Origin: Paracidovorax konjaci
GTDB taxonomy: Bacteria; Pseudomonadota; Gammaproteobacteria; Burkholderiales; Burkholderiaceae_C
DNA: 64,000 bases
Direction of reading: 5' to 3'
Assembly (NCBI RefSeq): GCF_900112675.1
Contig: NZ_FOMQ01000004.1
Coordinates: forward strand, 186,001 to 250,000
The position numbers were made by a program, and so were the translations under genes. Position 1 is the first letter of the stretch. Each line of letters opens with the position of its first letter. Shown here in pieces: positions 19,072 through 27,671 of this stretch. Under the pieces are notes generated by a model, which saw only the letters and a list, made by a program, of their open reading frames with translations, did no database searches and was not told the origin of the DNA.

Positions 19072-19624
19072 CGGCGGCCGCGGGCGCTGCGTCGGGCAGG
19101 CGGCGCCAAACCTGCATCTCATAGGTCTCGCCCAGGCAGGTTTCCCCGCCGGGCAGGGCGCCTTGTTCGGTGAACCCCAGCCGCCGGAGCAGGCGCACGG
19201 AGGGCGCATTGCCGGGATGCACATGCGCGTCGAGGTGCCGCAGCCCGAAGCCGTGGAAGCAGCCCCACAGCGCGGCCTGCAGGGCCTCCGCCATGAAGCC
19301 CTGGCCCTGGTGCGCCCGGGCCATTTCGTAGCCGATGAGCGCCACCCGCTCCACCGGATCCCACTGCTTGAACTGGCACAGGCCGATCAGTCCCGGCGCG
19401 TCGTGCCGCTCGATGGCCCAGCAGATGTCCGGGATGGCCTTGCGGCCGATCATCATCATCCATTCCGCGAAGACCTCGGCCGCCTCCAGGTCGGCCAGCG
19501 GGCCGTAGCCGATCCACACGCCGGGGGACCGGGTATCGCTCATTTCTAGCAGCGCGGGCGCATCCTGCAGGACGACGGGGCGCAGCCGCAGCCGCGCGGT
19601 GTGGAAGCTCGGGAGATCGGTCAT
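18977..19624 (-). CDS. GNAT-family N-acetyltransferase (RimJ/RimL-like)
   Basis: A 215-residue acetyltransferase. [20 protein letters not shown] opens it, the acetyl-CoA loop reads [18 protein letters not shown], and [18 protein letters not shown] closes the domain by about residue 165. The last ~35 residues, rich in R/G/A, are encoded antisense to the end of rlmH and may be a run-on extension rather than a functional part. An alternative ATG 57 bp upstream (19681) adds residues without family support. Substrate unknown. Confidence 0.8.
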   Translation of the reverse strand: MTDLPSFHTARLRLRPVVLQDAPALLEMSDTRSPGVWIGYGPLADLEAAEVFAEWMMMIGRKAIPDICWAIERHDAPGLIGLCQFKQWDPVERVALIGYEMARAHQGQGFMAEALQAALWGCFHGFGLRHLDAHVHPGNAPSVRLLRRLGFTEQGALPGGETCLGETYEMQVWRRLPDAAPAAAAIRGGTGAPRSRTRRGRVARSAAHAPSRAEE

Positions 19625-19723
19625 GCGCGCATCATCCCGGTCACGGCCGGGCGGGCCTGCCAGGCCCTCGAAGCCATGCACCGCGCAGCGAAGCCGCGCC
19701 GGCTTCCGCTATCCTGCTGCGCT

Positions 19724-20380
19724 GTGAAACCGACCTCTTCCCCATCCTCTTTCTCCCCCGCCTTTCCATTCATCTACCTCGCATCGCAGAGTCCCCGCCG
19801 GCGGCAGTTGCTCGACCAGCTCGGCGTGCGGCACGTGCTGCTGCTGCCCAATGCGGACGGCGATGCGTTCGTGGAAGATGCCGAGGCCATCGAAGTACCG
19901 AAGCCCGGCGAGGCGCCCTCGCGCTACGTGCAGCGCGTGACGGGGCTCAAGCTCGATGCGGCAGTGGCGCGGCACGCCCGGCGCGGCCTGGAAGCCGCGC
20001 CGATCCTGTGCTCCGACACCACCGTGGCGCTGGGCCGCAAGATCCTCGGCAAGCCGGACGACGAAGCGCACGCATGCCGCATGCTGTCCGCGCTGTCCGG
20101 GCGCACGCACCGGGTGCTCACGGCCGTGGCCCTGCAGGTGCCCGGCGGAGCCCGACACACGGCCCTGTCGGTGTCGCACGTCACTTTCGATGCGATGGCT
20201 CCCGCGCAGATCGCCGCGTATGCCGCCAGCGGCGATCCGCAGGGCAAGGCGGGTGCCTATGGCATCCAGGGGGCGGCGGCACGGTACGTGTCGCGCATCG
20301 CCGGCAGCTACACCGGCATCATGGGTCTGCCGCTCTTCGAGACGGCACAACTGCTGCGCCAGGCCGGTATGGCGGACTGA
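19724..20380 (+). CDS. Maf-type nucleotide pyrophosphatase
   Basis: About 218 residues from a GTG start. The catalytic opening FIYLASQSPRRRQLLDQLG is the Maf signature, followed by CSDTTVALGRKILGKP and KAGAYGIQGAAARYV, the usual end of the active site. Maf proteins hydrolyse non-canonical or modified nucleoside triphosphates to monophosphates (house-cleaning; a subset act on dTTP/UTP). The exact start is uncertain: an in-frame ATG at 19676 would add 16 residues, overlapping nothing essential. It precedes rng, the common beta-proteobacterial order. Confidence 0.85.
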   Translation: MKPTSSPSSFSPAFPFIYLASQSPRRRQLLDQLGVRHVLLLPNADGDAFVEDAEAIEVPKPGEAPSRYVQRVTGLKLDAAVARHARRGLEAAPILCSDTTVALGRKILGKPDDEAHACRMLSALSGRTHRVLTAVALQVPGGARHTALSVSHVTFDAMAPAQIAAYAASGDPQGKAGAYGIQGAAARYVSRIAGSYTGIMGLPLFETAQLLRQAGMAD

Positions 20381-20525
20381 AGCGCCGGGGGAGCGGGCGC
20401 CCGCCGTCCATTTCCCATCCCTGTGACGCGAATTTTCTCCAGAGGGCCGCATGCCTCCGGGGCCACGGCGGCCGCCCGGTTCAGGCATCATCGGCTTCCA
20501 AGACCGAACCCGACGCGCGCCGCCC

Positions 20526-22013
20526 ATGCAACAAGACATCCTCATCAATTGGTCCCCCCAGGAAACGCGCGTCGCTGTCGTGGAGCACGGCGCGGTGCAG
20601 GAGCTGCACGTGGAGCGCACGCTGGAGCGCGGGCTCGTGGGCAACGTGTACCTGGGCAAGGTCTCGCGGGTGCTGCCGGGGATGCAGTCCGCTTTCATCG
20701 ACATCGGCCTGGAACGGGCGGCCTTCCTGCACGTGGCCGATGTGTGGCACCGGCAGGAAGGGGGCGAGGCGCCCATGTTCGCGCGCAAGGGCGAGCCGCC
20801 CGTGCCGATCGAGAAGCAGGTGTTCGAAGGCCAGTCTCTGCTGGTGCAGGTCATCAAGGACCCCATCGGCACCAAGGGCGCCCGCCTGTCCACGCAGATC
20901 AGCATCGCAGGCCGCCTGCTGGTGTTCCTGCCGCAGGACGACCATATCGGCGTGTCCCAGAAAATTCCCGCAGCCGAGCGGGATGCCCTCCGCGCGCGGC
21001 TGCAGTCACTGGTGGGCGACAAGTCCAGTGGCGGTGGCGGCGGCTTCATTCTGCGCACCAACGGCGAGGACTCCTCCGATGCGGAACTGGCCGAAGACAT
21101 CGCCTACCTGCGCAAGACTTGGGCGCGCATCCGCGACGCGGCGCTGCGGCAGCCTCCGGCGTCGCTGCTGCACCAGGACCTGAACCTGCTGCAACGCGTG
21201 CTGCGCGACCTGGTGGGCGAGGAAACCGCCAGCATCCGCATCGATTCTCAGGAGCAATTCGCGCTGCTGCAGGCATTCGGCCGTGAATTCATGCCCGCGG
21301 CGGCGCCCAAGCTGCAGCTCTACAAGGGCGAGCGGCCGATCTTCGATCTCTACGCGATCGACGAAGAAATCGGCCGGGCCCTCGGCCGTCGCGTGGACCT
21401 GAAGTCTGGCGGCTACCTCATCGTGGACCAGACCGAGGCATTGACCACGATCGACGTGAACACCGGCGGCTATGTGGGCGCGCGCAACTTCGACGACACG
21501 ATCTTCAAGACCAATCTGGAGGCGGCCCAGGCGATTGCCCGGCAACTGCGGCTGCGCAATCTGGGCGGGATCATCGTCGCGGATTTCATCGACATGGCGC
21601 GGGAGGACCACAAGCAATCCGTGCTGGGCGAGTTCCGCAAGCAGCTCGCCCGCGACCGCGTGAAGACCATGACCGGCGGTTTCTCGCAGCTCGGACTGGT
21701 CGAGATGACGCGCAAGCGCACACGCGAATCGCTGGCGCACATGCTGTGCGAGCCCTGTGCCCATTGCCAGGGCAAGGGCAGCGTGAAGACCGCCCGCAGC
21801 GTCTGCTACGACATCCTGCGCGAGATCCTGCGCGAGGCACGGCAATTCAACCCGCGCGAGTTCCGCGTGGTGGCCGCGGCGAAGGTGGTGGAACTCTTTC
21901 TCGACGAAGAAAGCCAGCACCTCGCCGGTCTTTCGGATTTCATCGGAAAGCCGATTTCGCTGCAGGCGGAAGGGGCGCTGGGGCAGGAGCAGTACGACAT
22001 CGTGCTGCTGTAA
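20526..22013 (+). CDS. rng: Ribonuclease G
   Basis: A 495-residue RNase E/G family endonuclease (16S rRNA 5' maturation, mRNA decay). The S1-like domain (VGNVYLGKVSRVLPGMQSAF) is near the N-terminus. The catalytic DNase I-like subdomain has YLIVDQTEALTTIDVNTGGY with the metal-binding aspartates. The Zn-link motif CEPCAHCQGKG near residue 420 supports the RNase G/E dimer. No C-terminal degradosome scaffold is present, which fits RNase G rather than E. Confidence 0.93.
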   Translation: MQQDILINWSPQETRVAVVEHGAVQELHVERTLERGLVGNVYLGKVSRVLPGMQSAFIDIGLERAAFLHVADVWHRQEGGEAPMFARKGEPPVPIEKQVFEGQSLLVQVIKDPIGTKGARLSTQISIAGRLLVFLPQDDHIGVSQKIPAAERDALRARLQSLVGDKSSGGGGGFILRTNGEDSSDAELAEDIAYLRKTWARIRDAALRQPPASLLHQDLNLLQRVLRDLVGEETASIRIDSQEQFALLQAFGREFMPAAAPKLQLYKGERPIFDLYAIDEEIGRALGRRVDLKSGGYLIVDQTEALTTIDVNTGGYVGARNFDDTIFKTNLEAAQAIARQLRLRNLGGIIVADFIDMAREDHKQSVLGEFRKQLARDRVKTMTGGFSQLGLVEMTRKRTRESLAHMLCEPCAHCQGKGSVKTARSVCYDILREILREARQFNPREFRVVAAAKVVELFLDEESQHLAGLSDFIGKPISLQAEGALGQEQYDIVLL

Positions 22014-22219
22014 GCCGGGAAGCGGGCGGCGAGCCTTCATTGGGAATCGGACGCGGCGCAGGGCCTCGATCGCCAGCGCAAAGCCAGCAGGTCCGGGCGC
22101 GCGCGCCAGACACGCTCCGGCGGCGCTGGCTCCTACATGGGCAGAGGCAAGCCATCCACAGGCCGTGGCGCAGGCCGCTGGTAACGTGCAAAGCCCGGTT
22201 TCAACCAAGGATCAAAGGC

Positions 22220-23380
22220 ATGGCGCAGCACCGAGCGGAGCATGGCACCTGGCACGAAGAAGACGCTGCGGCACTGAACCTTCTGTTCATGGAGAAGGTC
22301 AGGCAGTACGCCGTGGTGTTCATGGACCCTGAGGGCTGCATCACCGGGTGGACCGAAGGCTGCCACGCCATCACCGGCTTCACTGCGCAGGAGGTGATCG
22401 GCAAGTCCATTACGGTGTTGTTCACACCCGAGGATGTGGAGCGCGGGCTTCACATGCATGAACTCAACACGGCCCGGCTGCTCGGTGCGGCCGAAGACGA
22501 GCGCTGGCATGTGCGCAAGGACGGCTCTCGCTTCTGGGGAAGCGGCATGACGTTTCCGCTGGTCCCCGGGCCGCAGCCGCGCGGCTTTGCCAAGCTGTTC
22601 CGGGATGCCACCCACCTGCGGCTGAGAATGGACGCGCTGGAAAGCGAGGTCCGGCAACTCACGCAGGACCGGCACGACCGCAACGTGTTCCTGGCCACCA
22701 TCGCGCACGAACTGCGCAACCCGCTGCAGCCGATGAGCATCGCGACGGCATTGCTGTCGCACCCGTCCCAGCAGGCACGGCATGAACAGGCGCTCAAGAT
22801 CATCCACCGGCAGCTCGGGTTCATCGAGCGGCTGGTCGAAGACCTGATCGACATGACCCGTATCACCCAGGGCCGGATGGCCATCGTCTACGGGCGGGTG
22901 GAACTGCAGGCGCTGGTACAGGAAGCCGTGGATTCCATGCGCCATGCAGCGATGGTGAAGGACATTAATCTGCGGTGCGTATTGCCGCCCGTGCCGGTGC
23001 GTGTCGAGGCGGACGCCGGCCGGCTCACGCAGGTGCTCATGAACCTGTTGAACAACGCGGTCAAATTCACCCCGAAAGGCGGCGAGGTATCGGTGTCCGT
23101 CAACGTGGACCAGACCCATTTCATCGTCAAGGTCCAGGATACCGGGCAGGGCATAGGGCCCGAGCTTCAGCCGAAGATCTTCGACATGTTCACCCAGGCC
23201 GAGCCCTCCGGCACGGCGCGCGGCCAGGGGCTTGGTATCGGATTGGCACTGGTCAAGCAGATCGTCTCGTTGCACCGCGGTACCGTGGAGGTGAAAAGCG
23301 AGGGCATCGGCAAGGGCAGCGAGTTCTTCGTGCGGATTCCGCTGGAGGAGCCCGAGCCTGCCGGGGAGCATTCCGGATGA
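22220..23380 (+). CDS. PAS-domain sensor histidine kinase (orphan)
   Basis: A 386-residue soluble kinase with no obvious membrane segment. A PAS domain (about residues 25-140; AVVFMDPEGCITGWTEGCHA and RKDGSRFWGSGM) precedes HisKA with the phospho-acceptor H163 in FLATIAHELRNPLQPM. HATPase_c follows, with N-box LMNLLNNAVKF and G-box VQDTGQGIGPE. The C-terminus lacks a receiver domain and no response regulator gene is adjacent, so its partner is unknown. ATG at 22220 has an AAAGG-type site just upstream. It is close to, but not obviously part of, the cyclase cluster starting 140 bp downstream. Confidence 0.85.
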   Translation: MAQHRAEHGTWHEEDAAALNLLFMEKVRQYAVVFMDPEGCITGWTEGCHAITGFTAQEVIGKSITVLFTPEDVERGLHMHELNTARLLGAAEDERWHVRKDGSRFWGSGMTFPLVPGPQPRGFAKLFRDATHLRLRMDALESEVRQLTQDRHDRNVFLATIAHELRNPLQPMSIATALLSHPSQQARHEQALKIIHRQLGFIERLVEDLIDMTRITQGRMAIVYGRVELQALVQEAVDSMRHAAMVKDINLRCVLPPVPVRVEADAGRLTQVLMNLLNNAVKFTPKGGEVSVSVNVDQTHFIVKVQDTGQGIGPELQPKIFDMFTQAEPSGTARGQGLGIGLALVKQIVSLHRGTVEVKSEGIGKGSEFFVRIPLEEPEPAGEHSG

Positions 23381-23521
23381 TGCCTGGCGATCCATCCGCA
23401 AGCCCAAGTCCTGGATTCCATTGATTTGCGCAATCGAAGAATGAGCGAGCAACGCTCAAGAATCAAAGCACCCTAGTTCTCTACGCTCTCGCCCTGCAAA
23501 GAACATGAGGGAGCGGAGTGA

Positions 23522-24697
23522 ATGAACGATAGAACGCAGGCGGTCGCGTCGGCCGGGGTGCTGATGCGCCCCGCGCCGTCGGCATGGCAGGTGAGTGCCA
23601 CGCAGGATGTGCACTACGAAGTGCGGCAGTTGGATGGATTGTTCGACGAGTCGAACCGGGGTTTTCTCGACGCCTGCGGTGCGGGCCCTTCTGTGCGCAG
23701 GCATGTCGTGGTCATCGACGAACGGGTGCATGCCCTGTACGGCGACCAGATCCGCCGTTACTACGACCGCCACGGGGTCGAACTGCAGGCCCTGGTTCTG
23801 CCGGTGACCGAAGAGGAAAAGGACCTGGAGTCGGCCATGTCGATCGTCAGGCACCTGGAGGCGCAAGGTGTCCTGCGGCGTTCCGATCCCCTGATCGGCA
23901 TCGGCGGCGGCGTGCTGCTCGACCTCGTCGGCTTTGCCGCGGGGCTGTACCGCAGGGGCATTCCCTACATCAAGGTGCCCACCAACGCGATGGCGATCTG
24001 GGACGCCGCGGTGGGCATCAAGACCGCCGTCAACGCACTGGGGCGCCGGAACCGGCTGGGCTCGTACCACGCGCCGAGCAAGGCCTTGCTGGACCGCCGG
24101 TTCCTGCGCACCGTCGAGCGGCGCCATCTGTCGAATGGCATGGGCGAGTTGCTGAAGCTGGCAGTCATCAAGGACGCACGCTTGTTCACCCTGCTCGAAC
24201 GCCATTCCAGGATGCTGCTGGACACGGCGTTCCAGGATGGCACCGTGGCGCCCGAGGTGATCTCGCGCGCTGTCGATGGGATGCTCGAGGAACTGGCACC
24301 CAACCTGTGGGAGACGATGCTCGAACGCTCCGTGGATTTCGGGCACTCGTTCGCGCCCCTGCTGGAGATGCGTGCGCTTCCCGAACTGCTGCATGGGGAG
24401 GCCGTCGCTCTGGATGTGCTGTTTTCCTGCCGCATTGCAGTCGGCCGAGGCCTCATGTCGGCGGGCGAACTCGACCGCGTGGCCGACGTCATGCGGGCCA
24501 TGGAACTGCCGCTGTGCCATCGGTTCTTCGAAGATCCCGACATGCTGCAGGAGGCCCTGGCCGACACGGTGCGGCACCGCGACGGCCTGCAGCGCTTGCC
24601 GATGCCCTCGGGCATCGGCGATTGCGTCTTCATCAACGACCTGGGCATCGGGGAAATCCGCGCAGCCGCCGAAGGGATGCGCGATGCGGCCCGCTGA
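23522..24697 (+). CDS. Sugar phosphate cyclase, 2-epi-5-epi-valiolone synthase-like
   Basis: A 391-residue dehydroquinate-synthase superfamily protein that fits the secondary-metabolism sugar phosphate cyclases much better than AroB. LIGIGGGVLLDLVGFAAGLY (NAD site, about residue 125), HLSNGMGELLKLAVIKD, NLWETMLERSVDFGHSFAP and TVRHRDGLQRLPMPSGIGDC are near-hallmarks of EEVS enzymes. The metal ligands are E209, H275 and H291. The usual PTTLIGLVDAG motif is replaced by PTNAMAIWDAAVG, so the product may differ. Expected reaction: cyclisation of sedoheptulose 7-phosphate to a C7-cyclitol. Its stop overlaps the next ATG by 14 bp. Confidence 0.8.
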   Translation: MNDRTQAVASAGVLMRPAPSAWQVSATQDVHYEVRQLDGLFDESNRGFLDACGAGPSVRRHVVVIDERVHALYGDQIRRYYDRHGVELQALVLPVTEEEKDLESAMSIVRHLEAQGVLRRSDPLIGIGGGVLLDLVGFAAGLYRRGIPYIKVPTNAMAIWDAAVGIKTAVNALGRRNRLGSYHAPSKALLDRRFLRTVERRHLSNGMGELLKLAVIKDARLFTLLERHSRMLLDTAFQDGTVAPEVISRAVDGMLEELAPNLWETMLERSVDFGHSFAPLLEMRALPELLHGEAVALDVLFSCRIAVGRGLMSAGELDRVADVMRAMELPLCHRFFEDPDMLQEALADTVRHRDGLQRLPMPSGIGDCVFINDLGIGEIRAAAEGMRDAAR

Positions 24698-25115
24698 GTC
24701 GGCAGCGCCGTGCCTTGCGGCAGACCAGGCGGCAGAGGTGGTGGCTCGGGCGATGGAGATGGCAGCACAACGCAGGCTCGACATTGCTGTGGCCGTGGTG
24801 GACGGCGCCGGTCACCTGCTGGCGTTCCAGCGCGATGCGCGGGCTTTCCCTGCTTCGGTGGAACTGGCCATCGCCAAGGCCAGGACGGCGGCCCTGTTCC
24901 GCCGCGACACCCAGGCCATGCAGGAGAGCCTGGAGAAAGGCCGCCTTTCATACCTCGCATTGCCGGGTGCCTTGCCTCTGGCGGGTGGTGTGCCGCTGTC
25001 CATGCAGGGCGCTGTGGTCGGTGCAGTGGGCATCAGTGGCGCGGCTTCGGGCGAAGACGCGGAACTGGCGCGGAAGACGGCTGCCGTTGCCGGGTGGGCA
25101 GGGGAGTCCGAATGA
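24684..25115 (+). CDS. GlcG/HbpS-like protein
   Basis: A 143-residue alpha/beta protein of the GlcG/HbpS (PF03928) family: RLDIAVAVVDGAGHLLAFQR, then LAIAKARTAALFRRDTQAM, and VVGAVGISGAASGEDAELAR at the C-terminus. Some relatives bind heme or cobalamin; others sit in sugar or diol operons with unknown roles. The ATG overlaps the cyclase gene by 14 bp, and its stop overlaps the SDR ATG (ATGA), so it is translated as part of the same unit. Confidence 0.75.
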   Translation: MRPAESAAPCLAADQAAEVVARAMEMAAQRRLDIAVAVVDGAGHLLAFQRDARAFPASVELAIAKARTAALFRRDTQAMQESLEKGRLSYLALPGALPLAGGVPLSMQGAVVGAVGISGAASGEDAELARKTAAVAGWAGESE

Positions 25116-25870
25116 ACGGTATCTACGGCGGGCGCGTCGCGCTCGTGACGGGCGGCGGCTCGGGCATCGGTCGTGCCACGGCCCTGGCATTTGCGCGCGC
25201 CGGGGCCCGCGTGGTGGTGGCAGGGCGGTCGCTGAGCGCGTGCGAGGAAACGGCGCAGCAGATCCGGGACGGCGGCGGCGCATCGCTGGCCTTGGCTTGC
25301 GACGTCACCAGCGAGCCGCAGGTGGTCGCCTTGCGCGAACGGGTGGTGGACGCCTTTGGTGAAGTGGATGCCGCGTTCCTCAATGCCGGCACCGGCGCGG
25401 CAGGGTCCATCGTGGAACAGGATGTCGCCGAATTCGATCGCGTGATGGCCGTCAACTGCACGGGGCTCATGCTCTGCCTGAAGCACCTGCTCGCGCCCAT
25501 GCACCGGCGGGGTACGGGCGCCATCGTTGCCAATCTGTCGGTGCATGCGCACCGTTCGATCCTGGAGGGTACGGCGGCGTACACGGCCTCCAAGCATGCG
25601 GCCTGGGCGGTCACCAAGGTGGCGGCGATCGAATCGGCGCGCCACGGCGTGCGGGTCAACGCGGTGTCTCCCGGTCCCATACATACCGACATGCTGGTGC
25701 GCTCCTCCGAGGTTTCGGGCGGAATCCAGGGATGGGCCGAGCGCTTGCCGATGCAGCGCGTAGGGCAGCCGGACGAAGTGGCCGAAGCCGTGCTCTGGCT
25801 GTGCAGCCCGTCTGCATCCTTCGTGAACGGCGCGGCCATTGCGGTGGACGGCGGATTTCTCGCAGCCTGA
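25112..25870 (+). CDS. Short-chain dehydrogenase/reductase
   Basis: A 252-residue classical SDR. VALVTGGGSGIGRATALAFA binds NAD(P), the structural NAG motif is FLNAGTG, and catalysis is by the Y and K of YTASKHAAW with an upstream Ser (ANLSVHA). The end (ASFVNGAAIAVDGGFLAA) is typical. In the cyclase cluster it is the natural candidate to oxidise or reduce a ring hydroxyl or ketone of the cyclitol, but the sequence cannot prove this. Translationally coupled to the GlcG-like gene. Confidence 0.85.
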   Translation: MNGIYGGRVALVTGGGSGIGRATALAFARAGARVVVAGRSLSACEETAQQIRDGGGASLALACDVTSEPQVVALRERVVDAFGEVDAAFLNAGTGAAGSIVEQDVAEFDRVMAVNCTGLMLCLKHLLAPMHRRGTGAIVANLSVHAHRSILEGTAAYTASKHAAWAVTKVAAIESARHGVRVNAVSPGPIHTDMLVRSSEVSGGIQGWAERLPMQRVGQPDEVAEAVLWLCSPSASFVNGAAIAVDGGFLAA

Positions 25871-25886
25871 CCTGCAGTGCAATGCA

Positions 25887-26786
25887 ATGACCTGGATCGC
25901 GTTGGGCCTGCTGGCCGGCCTCGTTCTCGGAACCTACGATTTCCTGACCAAGCTCGCCCTCAAGGAAAAGACCGTCCTGGAGGTGGTGTTCTGGTGCTCC
26001 GTGCTGGGAGCGTTGATCTGGTTGCCGTTCTTCTACATGCCCGCGCCCTGGAGCGGTACGCTTCAAGCGGCAGGGCTCGCGCCGCAACGACTATCGCCAC
26101 AGGCACAGATGGCCCTGCTGCCGAAGTCCGTGATGATGGTCGCTACATGGATCCTTTCGTACTACTCCGTCAAGTCGCTGCCCTTGTCGATTTCCGCCGG
26201 CGTGCGGGCCAGCGGCCCGCTCTGGACGGCGCTGGGTGCGGTGCTCCTGCTGGCCGAACGGCTGAATTGGTGGCAGTGGCTCGGCCTTGCCGTGTCGATG
26301 GGGTCGTACTACCTGTTTTCCCTCATCGGCCGTCGGGAAGGGATCAGTTTCCGGCGCAATCTCTGGGTGCTTTGCATGCTGGCAGCCACGCTGCTCTCGT
26401 CCGCCAATGCGCTGTACGACAAGCACATCCTGGCGACGCTGCAGATGGACCTCGCGGCCGTGCAGGCGTACTCCGCGTTGCAGCGGGGGGGGATTGCGCT
26501 GCTCCTTCTGCCCTGGCTGTTCCGGGATCTGGAGGTGGCCAGCCTGGTGCGCCGCAACTGGGCGGTTCCCGCCATCGCTTTTGCCTACGTGTTGGCCGAG
26601 TACATCTACCTGGCCGCCGTGCAGATGGAGGGAGCGCTCATTTCCGTCATCTCGGTGCTTCGCAGAACCAATCTGGTCATGGTGTTCGCGCTGTCTGCGC
26701 TGTTCTTCCAGGAGCGGTTCATCCGGCAGAAAACCTTTGCCATCGCCGGTGTGCTGCTGGGCATCGTCCTGACCGTCATGCACTGA
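25887..26786 (+). CDS. DMT/EamA-superfamily transporter
   Basis: A 299-residue membrane protein with about ten transmembrane helices in two repeats. MTWIALGLLAGLVLGTYDFL opens the first half, and the second half ends IAGVLLGIVLTVMH. The pattern is that of drug/metabolite transporters, probably moving a small polar product or substrate of the adjacent enzymes across the inner membrane. It begins 16 bp after the SDR stop and ends 9 bp before the convergent LysR gene. Confidence 0.8.
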   Translation: MTWIALGLLAGLVLGTYDFLTKLALKEKTVLEVVFWCSVLGALIWLPFFYMPAPWSGTLQAAGLAPQRLSPQAQMALLPKSVMMVATWILSYYSVKSLPLSISAGVRASGPLWTALGAVLLLAERLNWWQWLGLAVSMGSYYLFSLIGRREGISFRRNLWVLCMLAATLLSSANALYDKHILATLQMDLAAVQAYSALQRGGIALLLLPWLFRDLEVASLVRRNWAVPAIAFAYVLAEYIYLAAVQMEGALISVISVLRRTNLVMVFALSALFFQERFIRQKTFAIAGVLLGIVLTVMH

Positions 26787-26795
26787 ACGATGGAC

Positions 26796-27671
26796 TCAAC
26801 CTTCGACTACCAGCGATCGTATCCATTCCATCACCGTGCTGCCGTGGCGAGAGATCACCGCCCGTTGGGAGGCCAGCAGGAAGTAGGACTGCTCGGAGGG
26901 CAGAGATGTGTCGGAAACCCGCACCAGGCTGCCGTCCTGCAGCAGTTCCTTGACGAGCGAGCGGCGGCCCAGGGCGATGCCTTGGAGATTCAGCGCCGCG
27001 TCCAGCATGAAGCCGGTGTCCGAGTACGTGAGGTTGCGCTGGGCGGCCGAAATGCGAAGGCCGGCAGCTTTCAGCCACGGGTCCCACGGTTGCCGGCTGT
27101 GCGACAGGATGTCCGCGCGCTTGAAGACTTCGGCCACGCTTCGGTGGCCCAGCTGCTGCAGGTAACGGGGGGCCGCGACCGGAAACCATTCGTCCTCCAG
27201 CAAGCGCTCGCAATGGAATGCTTCCGGGGTATCGCGGGAGAAGCGGATCGCGATGTCCGCTTCGCCCTGGGTGATGTTCACCGTGCGGGTCGTGGGCAGG
27301 ATGGCGATGGAGATCGTCGGGTGGGTGCGATGGAACTCCGTCAGTGCAGGCACCAGCCGGAAACGCGCGAAAGACGGCAGTGCGGTGATGCGGACGACGT
27401 CGCGCTCGTGGGCGAAGCCGCTGAACGCGGCTTCCAGCAGATCGAGCGACGTCTTCATCTGCTGGTGCAGATAGGCGCCTTCCGGACTGAGGGACACCAC
27501 GCGCGTGGTTCGGTTGAACAGCGTCGCGCCCAGGTGCTTTTCGAGCGCGCGGATGCGATGGCTGATGGCGCTGTAGGAAATGTTCAGGTCGTCCGCGGCC
27601 TGGTTGAAGCTCTGCCGGCGGGCAACCGCATCGAAGGCCACGATCAGATGGATGGGAGGGATGTTCCGCAT
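26796..27671 (-). CDS. LysR-type regulator (GcvA-like)
   Basis: A 291-residue LTTR: N-terminal winged helix FDAVARRQSFNQAADDLNIS YSAISHRIRALEKHLG, then the effector domain (VVRITALPSFARFRLVPAL, SEQSYFLLASQ). GcvA-type members often open MRNIPPIHLI as here. Its ATG (27669-27671) overlaps the ATG of the divergent ROK kinase, so the promoters must lie inside the coding sequences. It probably controls the cyclase/kinase cluster; the inducer is unknown. Confidence 0.85.
   Translation of the reverse strand: MRNIPPIHLIVAFDAVARRQSFNQAADDLNISYSAISHRIRALEKHLGATLFNRTTRVVSLSPEGAYLHQQMKTSLDLLEAAFSGFAHERDVVRITALPSFARFRLVPALTEFHRTHPTISIAILPTTRTVNITQGEADIAIRFSRDTPEAFHCERLLEDEWFPVAAPRYLQQLGHRSVAEVFKRADILSHSRQPWDPWLKAAGLRISAAQRNLTYSDTGFMLDAALNLQGIALGRRSLVKELLQDGSLVRVSDTSLPSEQSYFLLASQRAVISRHGSTVMEWIRSLVVEG

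Noticed and set aside
23522-24697. Possibility that the cyclase is the AroB dehydroquinate synthase
   Set aside because: The NLWE/DFGH/RHRDGLQRLP blocks and surrounding kinases and transporter fit the secondary-metabolism cyclases; no shikimate gene (such as aroK) is adjacent.
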